DNA of 64,000 nucleotides from Nipponacmea schrenckii (Eukaryota > Mollusca > Gastropoda > Lottiidae): NCBI GenBank assembly GCA_030562195.1, contig CM060199.1, forward strand, positions 26,184,338 to 26,248,337. Reading direction: 5' to 3'. The translations under genes were made by a program, and so were the position numbers. Shown here piece by piece: positions 24,170 to 38,459 of this stretch. The notes beneath the pieces are model-generated. The model saw only the letters and a program-made list of their open reading frames with translations. It made no database searches and was not told the DNA's origin. Within the stretch, counting starts at the first letter, position 1. Each line of letters starts with the position of its first letter.

Positions 24170-27132
24170 CGAAATTTACACACCTCACACAGCCTAGGCT
24201 GCAATAGTTGCAGCAATTTCACAACATCTCCAGACCTTCTGTAGTGGCGACGTTTCTAATGAATGAACATTTGAACATTTTTGCAAAATCGGAAGTGCTG
24301 CATTGCAACATACCTAAAAAGTCGGTCAGTGGCTCTAGAAGTCGCAATTTTCAATCGATTTTCTTCGGGTTTGCATTTTTGGAAACGTGAAATAATTTCC
24401 AACAAGATAGCAGTTGAAAAATTTCATAATTCGAAAATTCGTAGCACACATTTTTTTGCCGTATTTTGCACATTTTTGCAACTTTGCTATTTTAAGACCG
24501 ATTGATCTGAAAATTTGGGTGCCTTCAAGTTTCACGAATATAAAAACATTGGTAGAGTCAAAATTGTGGCTTCATTTCCGGTTTCAACGTAAAAAGGGTT
24601 TAAACTTCCGGTTGACCTACTTGTGCTGTAATTGATGTATCGCAACATAATTTATGTCAATCTTAATTAAATTAGAAGACAAAAAAATGAAGAAGAAAAA
24701 ATCCGAACCGGAAGTGAAACTTTGGCCGCCATCTTGAAATGTTACTTTTTTGTAAAAGTAAAAATGGGGCCTCAGGGTTATGTCTAATTTCTGCGATAAT
24801 TACATTTCTGGAATCCTCAGTCGATTGCGAAAAAAACATTGGGAGCCGCATGCGCAACTTTCGCCGCCATTTTGATTTTTCTGAAATTGGGCGAATTTAA
24901 TTCAGACATTATAGCTTGTCCGATTGAGATGATTTTGGTGTCAAATGAAAGAACATTAAAATTGCAACAAAACATTGGAAGTCGATTTTTGAATTTCGTT
25001 TTTGCATTTTTGCAACATCCGGTTGAATTTTTTCGAAGTTTGGGGGCTTATTTCTCGTGACCTTGACCTTTGGTGACCATGACCTTTAGTAGGTCAAAGG
25101 TCATTGACCTTGGCTATCAGTTGATACTTTGAACTTTGACCTCCGACGTCTACTTCCGGTTTTATAGCTGCCCGAAAACAGCAAAATTCGCAACTTTGGG
25201 TAGCTCTAGAGCGTGACCTAATAAATTTAGAGGTTTATTTTTTCCAGATTCTAAATGCGATTTTTGTCCTCTTTCCAACGATATATAACAAAAGTTTGTA
25301 AAATGAAAATTGAAGTTTTTGATTTTTGAACATAACAGTACATTTTGCTGTATTTACGTTTGTTTGAAATGTATGTGTGTATATCTCGTGATCTATTAGA
25401 TGTACAAACTTCAAATTTGTACCGTTAATATACATTTTCAATGTGATTACATTCACGCTAAAAAAATGAGATGGGCGTGGCACATCCGGGTAAATTTCGA
25501 AAATTAACCTTTTCATGGGTCAGCGAATTACGTCTGTAGGAAATAGCGTTTTTTTATAAAAGTAATTTGCACACAGATACCTCATTGCTTTGGCCAGTTC
25601 ATTCCAGAAAATCAGATGATTCGACCTGTTAGTTGCTATTTCTCGACAATAGCAAACCGGTTGATTGTTTTCTAATTTTGGAAGCTTATTTCTCATGACC
25701 TTGACCATTGGTGACCTTGACCTTTAGTAGGTCAAAGGTCATTGACCTTGTCTATCATTTAATACTTTGACATTTGACCTCCGACGTTAACTTCCCGTTT
25801 TATATCTGCCCAAAAACAGCAAAATTCATAACTTTGGACTGCCTTAGAGCGTGACCTAATTAATTTAGAGGGTTATTATTTCAAATTCTTAAAGCGCTGT
25901 TTGTCCACTTTCCAGCGATGTATAACAAAAGTTTTAAAAATAAAAATTATTTTTTTGCCCTTTTAAAATTAAAGTACATTTTGTTTTTTTGAAATGTATT
26001 TGCGTATATCTCGTGATCTATTAGCTTCAAAGGCATCATATTTGTACCGTGACTATACATTTCAAATGTGATTAGATTTACGGCAAAATAAATGAGATGG
26101 GCGTGGCACATCCGGGTAAACTTCCAATTTTTCATTTATATCGGTCAGCGATCTACGTCTGTAGGAAATAATGTTTTTCAAAAAAGTACATTTTGCCGTA
26201 TTTACGTTTTTTTGGAAATGTTTGTGTGTATATCTCGTGATCTATTAGATGTACAAGCTTCAAATTTGTAACGTGAATATACATTTTGAATATGATTAGA
26301 TTCCCCTCCAAAAAAACGAGATGGGCGTGGCACATCCGGGTGAACTTCAAATTTACAATTATATCGGTCAGCGAATTACGGCTGCAGTAAATAACGTTTT
26401 TCAAAAAAGTACCTTGCATACACATATCTCATTACTTTGGCCAGTTTATCCCAAAAAATCAAATGTTTCTGCCTGTTTGTTGCAATTTTGCGAATTTGCA
26501 AAAAATCAGTTTTTTTTTTTTAGTTTGGGGGCTTATTTCTAGTGACTTTGACCTTTGGTGACCTTGACTTTAGCTATCAGTTGACAATTTGGCATTAGAC
26601 TTCTGACGTCTATTTCCGGTTTTATAGCTGCTCGAAAGCAGCAAAATTTGCAACGTTGGACTGCTCTAGAGCGTGACCTTATTAATTTAGAGGGTTATTT
26701 TTTTCACATTCCGAAGACGCCTTTTGTCCTCTTTCCAGCGATGCACAACAAAAGTTTTTAAAATGAAAATTTAATTTTTGGACTTTTAAAATTAAAGTAC
26801 ATTTTGCTTTTTTGAAACGTATTTGTGTATATCTCTTGATCTATTAGATGTACAAGCTTCAAATTTGTACCATGAATATATATTTTGTATGAGATTAGAT
26901 TTACGCAAAAGTAACTTAGATGGGCGTGGCACATACGGGTAAACTTCCAATTTACCAGTTATATCGGTCAGCGCTTTACATCTGTAGGAAATAACGTTTT
27001 TCCAAAAAATTCTTTGCACACAGATACCTCGTTGCTTTGGTCAGTTTCTCCCAGAAAATCAGATGTTTCGGCCTGTTTGTTGCAATTTTGCAACGTTAGC
27101 AAAGTCCCACTCTGTGCCCTGTGTGGCTCTAG
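24090..27132 (-). mobile_element. Array unit R2, family A, expanded (about 3 kb)
   Basis: Tail hairpin 24098-24121, T-tract about 24140-24169, then the A core. At about 24840 the core jumps to the CCGCATGCGCAAC segment of an R1-like copy, so the unit is chimeric. Landmarks GAGATGGGCGTGGC or TAGATGGGCGTGGC at about 25467, 26095, 26315 and 26920 show four submodules, one shortened. The head at 27100-27132 has a variant palindrome. Confidence 0.8.
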
Positions 27133-29378
27133 TTGCAGTGCGTTCAATCGAACGCACTGCTTTGTTTTCGAAATGTTTTTTTTTTTTTTTTTTCGAATTC
27201 TTCCCAGAGCGCCCAGCCAAAACTACACATGCTATGAATTCACTCTTTCGATTTTCTTCTTGTACTCGTGAAAGTAATGTTAATGAATGTATTTTGATGC
27301 ATTTTTTTAAAACAGGAAATGACGTAGCGCATTCCATAGTTTTTCTTTGTTTTTCAATTTGCGGCTTTATTTTTGATCCAATATTGATCGTTCTTTTTTA
27401 GATAACTACATTGAACTTAGTTCTAAAAGATAGTAATTTGAGAATTAAACATTTCCCAACTTTGTCGCTGACGTTTTGAATTTTGAATTTTTAGCATTTT
27501 TTAACTTCTACAGTTTTCTTTCGATCGACTTGAAAACTTGCAGATATATAGACATTTTGATTGCGAACTTTGATTAATTTTCAAAATTTCGATATCACTT
27601 CCGGTTTTGAAGTTATTTGCTTTTAAAGTTGAATTTTGCACTTCCGAAATATTGAAGATATTTAAAAAAATTCTTTTGCAATAAGCTACAATTGTCTATT
27701 AAATGATGCTAAATTAAAAAAATTCGAACCGGAAGTAACGGATTAGCCGCCATCTTGAGATGATTTACTTTTGTAAAACTCAAAATGGGGCCTCAGGGTT
27801 AAATCTAATTTGCATAATTTTAAATTTTCTAAAAACATCTATCGATTGCGAAAAAAAGTATGGGAAGGGATTTTTGAATTTCGACTTTGCTTTTCCTTTA
27901 TTTCCGGTTGAAATTTTTCAGTAATAGTCAAAACTTTTAAATGTCATATTTCGCCATATTGACCTCTGGTGACCTTGTGACCTGAACAAACGTTATTGCC
28001 CTTGATTAAATCTGCCCAATGGTATCTTCACTTTTGTTGTCCGATGTTCACTTCCGGTTTTGCAGCCAATTGAAAATCACGAATTTTAACTTTAAAGAGC
28101 TCTATCACGTGACCTAATTAACATAGGACAGAATTTCTTCCATATTCCTTTTACGCTTCATGTCATCTTCCCATTAATATATCAAACTTGGTATTTTAGT
28201 CAAAATTGCGCGTTTAAAAATTTCAAAATTTTGTAATTTCTTCTATACTAATTGTGCGTGTTTTTCTTTAAATCGAAATGGGGTCTCGGGGGATAATTCG
28301 ATTTGTGTTAATTTGATGTATATAGAATCTATAACCGATTGCCGAAATATATATGGAAACCGATTTTTGAATTTTGATTTTGATTTTTTAACGATTAAAA
28401 TTTTTAAAAACTTTGAAGGGTCGTATATTGTGACGTTGAACTTTGACGAATTTTTGACCTGTACAAATATAATAGCTCTCGCGAAGTTCTATCCAATGAT
28501 ATATAAAGCTTTATTGTAAGATGTATACTTCCGCTTTTATCGCCATTTGAAAATTGCGAATTTTCCCTATAAAACAATCTGTTTAATGTGTTGCATTTGG
28601 GCGACCTACAAGATATAAGTTTCAGCGATCTGAAATTATTTTTTAATCGTTCTACATCCAGTTAAAATGATTCAAAGTTGTTATATATGTTTTTCCTGTT
28701 GTGGGTGATGTAAATATTGAATATTTGGAACGAAATTACAACCTTTAGAATTTTAAATTTTATCTCTTATAATTATGCAACAATAATATACAGGTGACTG
28801 GAATAATGGTCTAAGGGACGAAACTCTATTCAATATAAATTTTAAAATGGCCGCGCTATTTATGTAGTGTCTCATTGTTATACCCTGGCGACTTAAGACA
28901 ACTTGAACCATTAGTGACCTTTCGATTTGTATATAGCTTCGACATTGTCTATCCAATGCTATATATATATACATTTTGTACGATATCTACTTTTGGTTTC
29001 ATCGCCATCTGAAAATTGCGAATTTAATATATAAAACAATCTACATTGCATTGGGTATTATTCTCTACGTTTGGGCGATTTACAAATATGAGTTTCGGCG
29101 ATCCGGATATCTTTTTTTAGATTAAACGACCCTCTATCCATTTTTTTTATTATGATTTTAACTTATTATCTATCTTAATTGATGATGAGGGCGAAGGATG
29201 GGGAGGGACAAAGAGAGGAAAGGGGGAAAAGGGGGGTATGGGAGCGTTTGTTATGAAATCAAAATCCATTTCTGGTGCACATTTTCTTTATTTTAATATA
29301 CCCTTTTTGTCTTTTGCTTAACGAACGAATCCCTGGATGGAACGCACTGCTTCAGTGCCGTTAGGCGTACGGCTCTAG
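27129..29378 (-). mobile_element. Array unit R3, family C, single matched tail
   Basis: Inverted counterpart of 12289-14623, roughly 95% alike by eye. Tail hairpin 27135-27160 (arm GCAGTGCGTTC, loop AATC) without the extra A-type hairpin seen in L5. The G-rich tract is at about 29186-29245. The head motif AACGCACTGC lies near 29341-29350 and the head palindrome next to CTAG 29375-29378. Confidence 0.83.
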
Positions 29379-31136
29379 TTGCAGTGCGTTCATCGAACGC
29401 ACTGATTTGTTTTCGAAATGTCTTTTTGTGGGACTTTGCTACCGCAAAGTCCCAGTTTGTTTTCGGTTTGTCAATTCTTTTTTTTTTTTTTTTTTGCAGT
29501 GCGTTCATCGAACGCACTGCTTTGTTTTCGAAATGTCTTTTTTTTTTTTTTTTTTTCGAATTTTACCCTCGATTATTTTCAAAGAAGGCAACTTGCTGCA
29601 AACTACCTGTTGCTGTCTGCCATTCAAACTGCGAGACTACTATTTTTTAAATGTAAAATGACGTCATTCAGAGTGACCGGAAACGAGCTGTGGGCAATGG
29701 CTTCGTTTTGGTTTTTGCCATTTATTACCTCTATTTTTCAACTGATTTTGACAGAACTACTTTTGATAGCTTCTTTTAATTGCTAGCTACATAACTGCAT
29801 TTTTAAACTGCTGATTTCATTACTTTTGTAGCTGACTTTTTAAATTTTATTTTTTGCGTTTTTATCAACTTTTAGAATTTTATTCCCATCCACTTGAAAA
29901 CTTATAGGTAGATAGACACTTTTAATGCGTTCAAAAATCATTATTCAAATTTTCTAAATGACTTCCGGTTTTGACGTTATTCGCTTTTGAACTTTAACAA
30001 TTCAACTTCCGGAATTTTCAAGATATTTCAAAAATTCTTTTTGCGATATGCTTGAAATAGTCATACAAAAAAACGAAGATAAAAAAATCCAGACCGGAAG
30101 CAAACGATAAGCCGCCATATTGAAATGTCAAACTTTTGTAAAATTTCAAATTCAAATTCAGGGGATAAAGCGATTTTCGTTATTTTTTCATATCTTATGA
30201 CTAGAGTCGATTGCGCAACTTTATTTGGGAGCCGATTTTTGAATTTCGATTTTGATTTTCTTTTATTTCCATTTTAATTTTATTGGTAATGACAAAAACT
30301 TTAAAGGCCCATATTTTGTGACCTTGACCTTTGGTGACATTGTGACCTGGACACGATTTATTGCCCTTGATGATATCTATCCCCTGATATATTCATTTGT
30401 GTTGTCCGATGTCTACTTCCGGTTTTATAGCCGATCGAAATTTGTGATTTTTATTTTTAACGAGCTCTGTCACGTGAATTAATTTATAAATAACAAATAT
30501 TTATATTGAATCTTATTAGGATTCATCTGCTCTTTGTAATGATATATTAAACCACATATTTCCACCAAAAATGCGCTTTTTAATATTAGGAAATTTTATA
30601 TTTTCTTCTCTACTAACTGTGCGTAATTTTCTTTAAATCGAAATTGGGCCTCTGGAGAAGCTACGATTCGCGTAATTTTGATGTCTATAGAATGTTTTAT
30701 CGATTCCTGAATTATATTTGGAAACCGATTTTTGAATTTTGATTTTGATATTTTGACCGAAAGTAATATATAAAAACTTCGAATGGTCGTATATTGTAAC
30801 CTTGACCTTTGGTGACCTTGTGAGCTGCACAAATGTGATAGCTCTCGAAAAGATCTATCCATTGATATATTATATTTTGATGTACGATGCATACTTTCCG
30901 TTTTATCACCATTTGAAAATTGCGAGATTCATCGTTAAAAACTGGTTGTTTGAATTATGCGTTTGGGCGATCTACATGACACTAGTTTCAGCGAACCAAT
31001 TATGCTTTGAAATAAAACGACTTATACTCTGTAAAAATAACGTTACTGTTCTACGGATACTTTAAGGGGCAGTTTTAAAGCGTATATCAAAACTGCTACG
31101 CACTGCGTCAGAACCTCGCGAAGCCTGGGGATCTAG
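29375..31136 (-). mobile_element. Array unit R4, family B, three stacked tail hairpins
   Basis: From CTAG inward: B-type hairpin with a lost outer base pair (29381-29405), A-type hairpin (29430-29453), T-tract, matched B hairpin (29496-29520), T-tract, body. The head is at about 31090-31136. It carries the same stack and the same damaged base pair as L4. Unlike L4 it retains the full head half. Confidence 0.86.
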
Positions 31137-32781
31137 TTGTGGGACTTTGCTTTCAGCAAAGTCCCAGTTTGTTTTCGGTTTGTCAATTCTTTTTTTGAAC
31201 GCACTGCTTTGTTTTCGAAATGTCTTTTTTTTTTTTTTTTTTTTTCGAATTTTACCCTTGACTGTTTTCTAAGAAGGCAACTTGCCACAAACTACCTGTT
31301 GCTATTGCCTATTTAAACTGCGTGACTTGTATTTGTTAAATGTAAAATGACGTAATTTAGAGCAACCGGAAACGAGCTGTGGGCAATGGCGTTTATTTGG
31401 TTTTTGTTGTTTATTACCTCTATTTTTCAATTGATTTTGACAGAACTTCTTTTGCTAGCTTCTTTGAACTGCTAGCTACATAACTGCAGTTTAAAACTGC
31501 TAATTTCATTACTTTTATAGCTAACTTTTTGCATTTCAATTCTTGCGTTTTTTTCAACTTCTACAATTTTATTCCGATGCACCCGAAAACTTTCAGGTAA
31601 ATAGACACTATTAATGCGATCAAAATCTATTTTTAAATTTTCGATATCACTTCCGGTTTTGAAGTTATTCGCTTTTAAAATTTAAAAATCAATTTCCGGA
31701 ATTTTCAAGATATTTCAAAAATTCTTTTTGCAATATGCTAGAAATAGTCATACAAAAAAACGAAAATGAAAAAATCCGGACCGGAAGCAAACGACAAGCC
31801 GCCATATTGAAATGTCAAAATGTTGTAAAATTTTAAATTCAAATTCAGGGGATAAATCAATTTTCGTTATTTTTTCATATCTAATGACTAGAGTCGATTG
31901 CGCAACTTTATTTGGGAGCCGATTTTTGAATTTTGATTTTGATTTACTTTTATTTCCATTTTAATTTTATTGGAAATGACCAAAACTTTAAAGGCCAATA
32001 TTTTGTGACCTTTACCTTTGGTGACCTTGTGACCTGAACACGATTTATTGCCCTTGATGATATCTAGCCCCTGATATATTCATTTGTGTTGTCCGACGTC
32101 TACTTCCGGCTTTATAGCCGATTGAAATTTGTAATTTTTATTTTTAAAGAGCTCTGTCACGTGAACTAATGTATAAATAACAAAAATTCATATTGAACCT
32201 GATTACAATTTATCCTCTCTTTGTAATGATATATAAAACCACATATTTCCACCAAAAATGCGCTTTTTAGTATTTGAAAATTTTATATTTTCTTCTCTAC
32301 TAACTGTGCGTGTTTTTCTTTAAATCGAAATTGGGGCTCTTGAGATGTTCCGATTCGTGTAATTTTGATGCCTATAGAATGTAATATCGATTGTTGAATT
32401 ATATTTGGAAACCGATTTTTGAATTTTGATTTTGATTTTGATATTTACCTGATAGTAATACATAAAAAATTCAAATGGTCGTATATAGTAACCTTGACCT
32501 TTGGTGACCTTGTGAGCTGCACAAATGTGATAGCTCTCGAAAAGATCTATCCATTGATATATTATATTTTGCTGTACGATGTTTACTTTCCGTTTAATCA
32601 ACATTTGAAAATTGCGAATTTCATCGTTAAAAACTGTTTGTTGAATTATGCTTTGAAATAAAACAACTTATACTCTGTAAAATAATGTTAGTGTTCCACT
32701 GATACTTTGTGGGGTAGTTTTAAAGCGTATATCAAAACTGCTACGCACTGCGTCAGAACCTCGCGAAGCCTGGGGATCTAG
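31133..32781 (-). mobile_element. Array unit R5, family B, A-type tail plus half a B hairpin
   Basis: A-type hairpin 31141-31165 (arm GGGACTTTGCT, loop TTC) is followed by TTTGTTTTCGG, a short T-run and only the right arm GAACGCACTGC (about 31196-31206) of the matched B hairpin. The head lies at 32735-32781. The matched hairpin is broken and the foreign outer one intact. Confidence 0.83.
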
Positions 32782-32827
32782 TTGTGGGACTTTGCTTTCA
32801 GCAAAGTCCCAGTTTGTTTTCGAAATG

Positions 32828-32858
<31 letters not shown>

Positions 32859-34842
32859 CGATTTTTCCACACCTTCCTGCGCTTAAACTACAGTAGTTGC
32901 AGCAACCATTCAACTTTCCTAGACCTTCTGTAGTGGCAACGTTGTTAATGAATATAAATTGGAACATTTTTGCAAAACCGGAAGTGCTGCATTGCAACAT
33001 GCATAAAAAGTCGGTCAGTGGCTCTAGAAGTCGCAATTTTTGATCGATTTTTTTTTGCATTTTTGAAAACTTGAAACAATTTCCAACAAGATAGCAGTTA
33101 CAAAATTTCGAAATTCGAAATTTCATAGCACACATTTTTTTGCCGTATTTTGCAAATTTTTGCAACTATGCTATTTTAAGACCAATTGATCTGAAAATTT
33201 GGGTGCCTTCAAGTGTCACGAATATGAAAACATTGGCAGAGTCAAAATTTTTGCTTCATTTCCGGTTTCAGCGTAAAAAGGGTTTAAACTTCCGGTTTAC
33301 CTACTTGTGCTGTAACTGATGTATCGCAACAAAATTTATGTCAATCTTAATTAAATTAGAAGACAAAAAAAAGAAAATAAAAAAATCCGAACCGGAAGTG
33401 AAACTTTGGCCGCCATCTTGAAAAATCACTTTTTTGTAAAACTCAAAATGGGGCCTCAGGGTTAAGCCCGATTCGTGTTATGTTTGGTTATTTTGAAAAA
33501 CAAAGTATGGGAGCCGATTTTTGAATTTCGCTTTTGCATTTTTGCAACATCCGGTTGAATTTTTTCAAAGTTTGGGGGCTAATTTCTCGTGACCTTGACC
33601 TTTGGTGACCGTGACCTTTAGTAGGTCAAAGGTCATTGACCTTGGCTATCAGTTGATACTTTGACCTTTGACCACCAACGTCTACTTCCGGTTTTAAAGC
33701 TGCCCGAAAACAGCAAAATTCGCAACTTTGGGTAGCTCTAGAGCGTGACCTAATAAATTTAGAGCGTTATTTTCTCCAGATTCTTAATGCGCTTTTTGTC
33801 CTCTTTCCAACGATATATAAAAAAAGTTTGTAAAATGAAAATTGAACTTTTTGATTTTTGAACATAACAGTACAATTTGCTGTATTTACGTTTGTTTGAA
33901 ATGTATGTGTGTATATCTCGTGATCTATTAAATGTACAAACTTCAAATTTGTACCGTGAATATACATTTTGAATGTGATTAGATTCACGCTAAAAAAAAA
34001 TGAGATGGGCGTGGCACATCCGGGTAAATTTCGAATTTACCCTTTTCATGGGTCAGCGAATTACGTCTGTAGGAAAAAGCGTTTTTTTTAAAAAGTACTA
34101 TGCACACAGATACCTCATTGCTTTGGCCAGTTCATCCCAGAAAATCAGATGATTCGGCCTGTTTGTTGCAATTTCTCGACAATAGCAAACCGGTTAATTT
34201 TGTCTAATTTTGGAAGCTTATTTCTCATGACCTTGACCATTGGTGACCTTGAACTTTTGAAGGTCAAAGGTCATTGACCTTATCTATCATTTAATACTTT
34301 GACATTTGACCTCCGACGTCAACTTCAAGTTTTATAGCTGCCCGAAAACAGCAAAATTCACAAATTTGGACTGCTCTAGAGCGTGACCTAATTAATTTAG
34401 AGGGTTATTTTTTCCAGATTCTTAAGGCGCCTTTTGTCCTCTTTCTAGCGATGTACAACAAAAGTTTTCAAAATGAAAATTTAATTTTTGCACTTTTAAA
34501 ACTAAAGTACATTTTGCTTTTTTGAAATGTGTGTGTGTATATCTCGCGATCTATCAGATGCACAAGCTTCAAATTTGTACCGCGAATATACATTTTAAAT
34601 GTGATTAGATTTACGCCAAAATAAATGAGATGGGCGTGGCATATCCGGGTAAACTTCCAATTCTTCACTTATATCGGTCAGCGCTTTACATCTGTAGGAA
34701 AAAACGTTTTTCAAAAAAGTACTTTGCACACAGATACCTCGTTGCTTTGGCCAGATTCTTCCAGAAAATCAAATGTTTCGGGCTGTTTGTTGCAATTTTG
34801 CAACGTTAGCAACGTCCCACTCTGTGCCACGTGTGGCTCTAG
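32778..34842 (-). mobile_element. Array unit R6, family A, two submodules
   Basis: Hairpin 32786-32810 (11-bp stem, loop TTC), T-tract about 32830-32858, a core with CTTCCGG and GGCCGCCATCTTG (about 33393-33420), submodule landmarks near 33570 and 34208, and head at 34800-34842. Confidence 0.84.
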
Positions 34843-36868
34843 TTGTGGGACTTTGCTTTCAGCAAAGTCCCAGTTTGTTTTCGAAATGTCTCGTTTTTTT
34901 TTTTTTTTTTTTTTTTTTTTCGATTTTTCCACACCTTCCTGCTCTTAAACTACAGTAGTTGCAGCAACCATTCAACTTTCCTAGACCTTCTGTAGTGGCA
35001 AAAAAGTTAATGAATATAAATTGGAACATTTTTGCAAAACCAGAAGTGCAAAAGTGCAACATTTGCAAAAAACAGTTTTTCGGCTCTAGAAGGCGCAATT
35101 TTGACCCGATTTTCATCGGGTTTTCATTTTCAGAATCTACATACAATATCCAATAGGATAGCAGTTAAAAAAATTCGAATTTCGAAAATTCGTAGCAGAC
35201 AATCTTTTGCCGTATTTTCGAATTTTTTTACCATTTTTTAAATTTCTGTCCGATTAAGTTCCAATTTTAGGTGCTAAGAGAGACTATAAATCTAAACAAA
35301 ATGACATTGTCAAATATTTTGCGTCACTTCCGGTTTACGCTCAAAAAGGGTTCAAAGTTGAAATCTCTGATTTTCGGTCTACTTCCGGTCTAATTGTCAC
35401 GGGTCATTGAAACTTGTGTTGAACAATATCTTTTTAAAAAAACTGGCCGATTTAAAAAAAAAATACAGACCGGAAGTAATACTTTGGCCGCCATCTTGAA
35501 ATTCACTTTTTTGTAAAACTCAAAATGGGGCCTCTACGGTAAGAGCGATTTGCGTGATGTTTATATTTCTGGAAAGCTTAGTTGATTGCGAAAAAAAATT
35601 TTGGTAACCGATTTTTGAATTTCACTTTTGCAATTTTGCAACATCCGGTTGAATTTTTTCGAAGTTTGGGGGCTTATTTCTCGTGACCTTGACCTTTGAC
35701 GACCTTGACCTTTAGTAGGTCAAAGGTCATTGACCATGGCTATCATTTGATACTTTGACCTTTGACCTCCGAAGTCTACTTCCGGTTTTATAGCTTCCCG
35801 AAAACAGCAAAATTCGCAAATTTGGGTAGCTCTAGAGCGTGACCTAATTAATTTAGAGTATTATTTTTTTCAGATTCTTAAGGTGCTTTTCTTCCTCTAT
35901 CCAACGATATATAACAAAAGTTTGTAAAATGAAAATTGAAGTTTTTGATTTTTGCAAAGAAAAGTACATTTTGCCGTATTTTCGCTTGTTTGAAACATAT
36001 GTGTGTATATCTCGTGATCTATTAGCTGTACAAGCTTCAAATTTTTACTGTGAATATACATTTTGAATATGATTAGATTCCCCTCCAAAAAAACGAGATG
36101 GGCGTGGCACATCCGGGTGAACTTCAAATTTACCATTTATATCGGTCACCGAATTACGGCTGCAGTAAATAACGTTTTTCAAAAAAGTACCTTGCATACA
36201 TATACATGTATCTCATTACTTTGGCCAGGTTATCCCAAAAAATCAAATGTTTCTGCCTGTTTGTTGCAATTTTGCGACCTTTACAAGGTCATTGGTCACT
36301 GACTTTAGCTATCAGTTGACAATTTGGCATTAGACTTCTGACGTCTATTTCCGGTTTTATAGCTGCTCGAAAGCAGCAAAATTCACAACTTTGGACTGCT
36401 CTAGAGCGTGACGTAATTAATTTAGAGGTTTATTATTTTCAGATTCTTAAGGGGCTTTTTGTCCACTTTCCAGCAATGTATAAGAAAAGTTTTTAAAATC
36501 AAAATTTAATTTTTGCACTTTTAAAATTAAAGTACATTTTGCCTTTTTGAAATGTATTTGTGCATATCTCGTGATCTTTTAAATGTACAAGCTTCAATTT
36601 TGTACCTTGAATATATATTTTGAATGTTATTAGATTTACGCAAAAAAAAAATGAGATGGGCGTGGCACTTCCGGGTAAACTTTCAATTTAGCATTTATAT
36701 AGGTCAGCGAATTACGTCAGTAGGAAATAACGTTTTTCCAAAAAATTCTTTGCACACAGATACCTCGTTGCTTTGGCCAGATGCTCCCAGAAAATCAGAT
36801 GTTTCGGCCTGTCTGTTGCAATTTGGCAACGTTAGCAAAGTCCCACTCTGTGCCACGTGTGGCTCTAG
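34839..36868 (-). mobile_element. Array unit R7, family A, divergent core
   Basis: Hairpin 34847-34871 and T-tract of about 28. The core at 35030-35420 differs clearly from its neighbours (for example GGGTCATTGAAACTTGTG in place of the usual TGTAATTGATGTATCGC segment). Its second submodule is shortened near 36276. Head at 36826-36868. Confidence 0.8.
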
Positions 36869-38459
36869 TTTTTTTTTTTTCGAAAGTTACACAGGGCACA
36901 CAGCCATAGCTGCGATAGTTGCAATATTATCTCAACTTCTCTAGACCTTCTGTAGTGGCAACGTGTTCCTTAAATATAAATTGGAACATTTTTGCAAAAC
37001 CGGAAGTGCTGTATTGCACCATGCTTTAAAAGTCGGTCAGTGGCTCTAGAAGTCGCAATTTTTGATCGATTTTCGTCGGGTTTGCATTTTTGGAAACTTG
37101 CCATAATTTCAAACAAGACAGCAGTTTAAGAATTTCAAAATTCAAAAATTCGTAGCACACATTTTGTTGCCGTATTTTGCACATTTTTGCAACTTTGCTA
37201 TTTTAAGAGCGATTGATTTGAAAATTTTGGTGCCTTCAAGTGTCACGAATATAAAAACATTGGCAGAGTCAAAAATTTTGCTTTATTTCCGGTTTCAACG
37301 AAAAAAGGGTTTAAACTTCCGGTTGACCTACTTGTGCTGTAATAGATGTATTCGAAAAATATTTATGTCATTCGTAATTAAATAAGAAGACAAAAAAACG
37401 AAGAAGAAAAAATCCGAACCGGAAGTGAAACTTTGGCCGCCATCTTGAAATGTCACTTTTTTGTAAACCTCAAAATGGGGCCTCTACGGTTAGAGCGACT
37501 TGTTTGTTATTTGTATTTTTAGAAAGTCTATTCGATTACGAAAAAATGTATGGGAGCCAATTTTGAATTTCGATTTTGCTTTTTTGCAACTTCCGGTTGA
37601 ATTTTTTCAATTTTTAAAAGCTTATTTCTCGTGACCTTGACCTTTGATGACATTGACCTTTGGTAGGTCAAAGGTCATTGACGTTGGCTATCAGTTAATA
37701 CTTTGACCTTTGACCTCCGACGGCTACTTCCGGTTTTATAGCTGCCCAAAAACAGCAAAATTCACAACTTTGGACTGCTCTAGAGCGTGACCTAATTAAT
37801 TTAGAGTGTTATTTTTTTCAGATTCTTAAGGTGCTTTTTGTCCTCTTTCCAACGATATATAACAAACGTTTGTTAAATGGCAAATGAAGTTTTTGATTTT
37901 TGCAAAGAAAATTACATTTTGCCGTATATTCGCTTGTTTAAAATGTATGTGTGTTTATCTCGTGATCTATTAGCTGTACAAGCTTCAAATTTGTACCGTG
38001 AATATACATTTTGAATATGATTAGATTCCTGTCCAAAAAAACGAGATGGGCTTGGCACATCCGGGTGAACTTCAAATTTACCATTTATATCGGTCAGCGA
38101 ATTAGGGCTGCAGGAAAAAACGTTTTTCAAAAAGTACCTTGCACACAGATACCTCATTACTTTGGCCAGTTTATCCCAAAAAATCAAATGTTTCTGTCTG
38201 TTTGTTGCAATTTTGCGACATTTGCAAAAAAAATCAATTTTTTTTAGTTTGGGGCTTATTTCTAGTGAAAATTGCAATTTTTCATTTATATGGGTCAGCC
38301 AATTACGTTTGCAGGAAATGACGTTTTTCAAAAAAATACTTTGCACTCAGATACCTCGTTAATTTGGCCAGTTTATCCTACAAAATCAATTGTTTGGGCC
38401 TGTTTGTTGCAATTTTGCGACGATAGCAAAGTCCCACTCTGTGCCATAATTGGCTCTAG
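36865..38459 (-). mobile_element. Array unit R8, family A, without tail hairpin
   Basis: CTAG (36865-36868) is followed only by about 12 T and CGAAAGTTACACAGGG; the hairpin and box are missing, as in B unit L7. The second submodule is cut near 38270. The head palindrome is degraded (GCCATAATTGGC at about 38442-38453). Confidence 0.8.
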
